From: Ignavibacteriota bacterium
Lineage (GTDB): Bacteria > Bacteroidota > Ignavibacteria > Tepidaquicellales > Tepidaquicellaceae
Length of the DNA: 7,047 bases
Reading direction: 5' to 3'
Assembly (NCBI GenBank): GCA_003158365.1
Contig: PMIW01000005.1
Span: 1-7,047 of the forward strand
Position numbers and translations under genes: made by a program. Positions 5,701 through 7,047 of this stretch are shown here, piece by piece (positions within the stretch are counted from its first letter, which is position 1; the number at the start of each line of letters is the position of its first letter). Below the pieces are notes generated by a model, which was not told the origin of the DNA, did not search any database, and saw only the letters and a list, made by a program, of their open reading frames with translations.

Positions 5701-7047
5701 ATGGGAAAAGCTCCAATAAAGACTCAGAAGGCCAGATTAGTAAAGGACATAAGTGAAAGCAAGAGCACAGAAGAGGTTCTGAATAGAAGCGAAATTCGTT
5801 ATCATATCCTTGCTGAAAATTCACCTGTAGGAATTTTCCACACCGACTCAAAGGGTGTTACAACCTATGTAAATCCGCGCTGGACTGAAATATCAGGTAT
5901 AACAGCAGATGAAGCCTATGGAGACGGCTGGTTAAAATCTGTACATCCCGATGACAAAAAAGTTTTACTCGACGGATGGAATAAAAGTGTCAGGGAAAAA
6001 ACAGTTTCCAAAGAAGAGTACCGGTTTCTAAAAAAAGACGGAAGTATTACATGGGTAATCGGTCAGGCCAATCCGGAAAAGGATAAAAGAGGAAACATCA
6101 TCAGTTATGTCGGTACAATTACGGACATTACAGATCGCAAACTTGCAGAAATTGCGTTACAAGACAGCACTGAGAATATAGGTGCTTTATTAAATGCTCC
6201 GAAAGATACAGTATTAATAATGGATAAAAACGGATTCGTTATTAATATTAATGAAATTACATGCAAAAGACTGAATGTCCGAAAGGATGATATTATCGGT
6301 AAATCAATTTATGATTTTCTGCCCGAGAAAGCATCAAAATTACGGAAACAAAAAATGCATGATGCCACGATTACAGGAGCCATTCAGTATTTTGAAGATT
6401 TCAGAGGCGATAATTATTTTGATAATACTGTTTACCCCGTGAAGAACTCAGAAGGTAAGATTGTTCGATTTGTCGTAATTGCACAGAACATTACAAAACG
6501 CAAACAGACAGACGAAGAACTAAAATTAAAAGAGCAGCAACAGTCCTTGATTCTTAAATCTTTTCCGGTAGTTTTTTATAGAACCGACTGCAGTCCCGAT
6601 TTGGCAACAACATGGATCAGCGAACAGGTGAAAGCAATTACCGGTTTTGAACCTGAAAGGTTTATAAAAGATAAATTATTCTGGACAAAAAGAATTAACC
6701 CTGATGACATAGATAAAGTTTTATCGGATTATCTTTCATTATTTGAGAATGGCTCATATAATGCAGATTACAGATGGAAATGCTCAGACGGATCATATCA
6801 CTGGTTTTCGGATAATATAGTTTTGATAAGGGATTCAGACGGAAAGCCAAAGGAAACTATCGGTTTTTGGATAGATATATCTGCAAGCAAAAATGCACAG
6901 GAGGAATTAAAGAGACAGAACAACCTCTTGCATATACTTATAGACAACTCTCCCGATTTGATTTATTATAAAGATATCAACAGCAGGTTTATTGCAGCAA
7001 GCAATTCTGTTGCGGAATTTATGGGTACAACCCCGGAATATTTGATT
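5701..7047 (+). CDS. Cytoplasmic multi-PAS sensor protein (N-terminal part; probable histidine kinase or other signalling enzyme)
   Basis: A 449-codon open frame running off the window with no stop. An in-frame TAA at 5695-5697 makes the ATG at 5701 the earliest start; no Shine-Dalgarno precedes it. There is no signal peptide or membrane helix, so the visible part is cytoplasmic. Four PAS domains occur in series. PAS1 is about 33-148 (ENSPVGIFHTD, NPRWTEISGI, VHPDD, closing YVGTITDITDRK). PAS2 is about 160-268 (LIMDKNGFV, GKSIYDFLPE, closing VIAQNITKRK). PAS3 is about 282-398 (FYRTDCS, ISEQVKAITGF, INPDD, YRWKCSDGSYHW, closing TIGFWIDISASK). PAS4 begins at about 408 (ILIDNSPDLIYYKD) and is cut at the edge. 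Short charged linkers (for example TDEELKLKEQQQ, 270-281, and NAQEELKRQNN, 398-408) look like the signalling helices that join PAS repeats. The output domain lies outside the window. A histidine kinase is the commonest partner of this architecture, but GGDEF or others cannot be excluded. Ligands are unknown. It appears to be transcribed alone. Confidence 0.88.
   Translation, partial: MGKAPIKTQKARLVKDISESKSTEEVLNRSEIRYHILAENSPVGIFHTDSKGVTTYVNPRWTEISGITADEAYGDGWLKSVHPDDKKVLLDGWNKSVREKTVSKEEYRFLKKDGSITWVIGQANPEKDKRGNIISYVGTITDITDRKLAEIALQDSTENIGALLNAPKDTVLIMDKNGFVININEITCKRLNVRKDDIIGKSIYDFLPEKASKLRKQKMHDATITGAIQYFEDFRGDNYFDNTVYPVKNSEGKIVRFVVIAQNITKRKQTDEELKLKEQQQSLILKSFPVVFYRTDCSPDLATTWISEQVKAITGFEPERFIKDKLFWTKRINPDDIDKVLSDYLSLFENGSYNADYRWKCSDGSYHWFSDNIVLIRDSDGKPKETIGFWIDISASKNAQEELKRQNNLLHILIDNSPDLIYYKDINSRFIAASNSVAEFMGTTPEYLI

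Overview
The window reads as chromosomal DNA of an AT-rich member of the Bacteroidota/Ignavibacteria group. The main evidence is two secreted proteins carrying the type IX secretion (T9SS) C-terminal sorting motif in its QNYPNPFNP form, which is very common in Ignavibacteria and related phyla. Supporting signs are the low GC content, the near absence of Shine-Dalgarno sequences and a large multi-PAS sensor gene. Placement at phylum/class level is inference from protein style, not from a marker gene.

Layout. Positions 1-1446 (minus strand) hold most of a secreted beta-propeller protein with six Asp-box (BNR) repeats, a fibronectin-like linker domain and the beginning of a T9SS sorting domain, which is cut by the window edge. 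Positions 1447-1913 are a very AT-rich divergent intergenic region with a perfect 12-bp inverted repeat and a sigma70-like promoter candidate. Positions 1914-2321 (plus) encode a small protein with four predicted membrane segments and no recognised function. Positions 2435-5371 (plus) encode a 978-residue secreted serine protease closely resembling lysyl endopeptidase (Achromobacter protease I type). It is followed by two tandem SusE-like modules, another beta-rich domain and a complete T9SS sorting domain. A strong rho-independent terminator sits at 5389-5425. After about 275 bases without a gene, positions 5701-7047 (plus) encode the N-terminal 449 residues of a soluble multi-PAS sensor protein that runs off the window.

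How the genes relate. The two T9SS cargoes should both be exported by Sec, carried across the outer membrane by the type IX machinery, and attached to or released from the cell surface. One would degrade proteins and the other probably binds or is structural. They are transcribed divergently from the 467-bp spacer. The membrane-protein gene lies 113 bases upstream of the protease gene in the same direction and may or may not share its transcript. The PAS gene is separated from the protease by the terminator and is probably an independent unit. No phage, transposon, CRISPR or RNA gene was seen. The window looks like ordinary chromosomal content, and I found no convincing undescribed multi-gene system. 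The most notable object is the modular protease.
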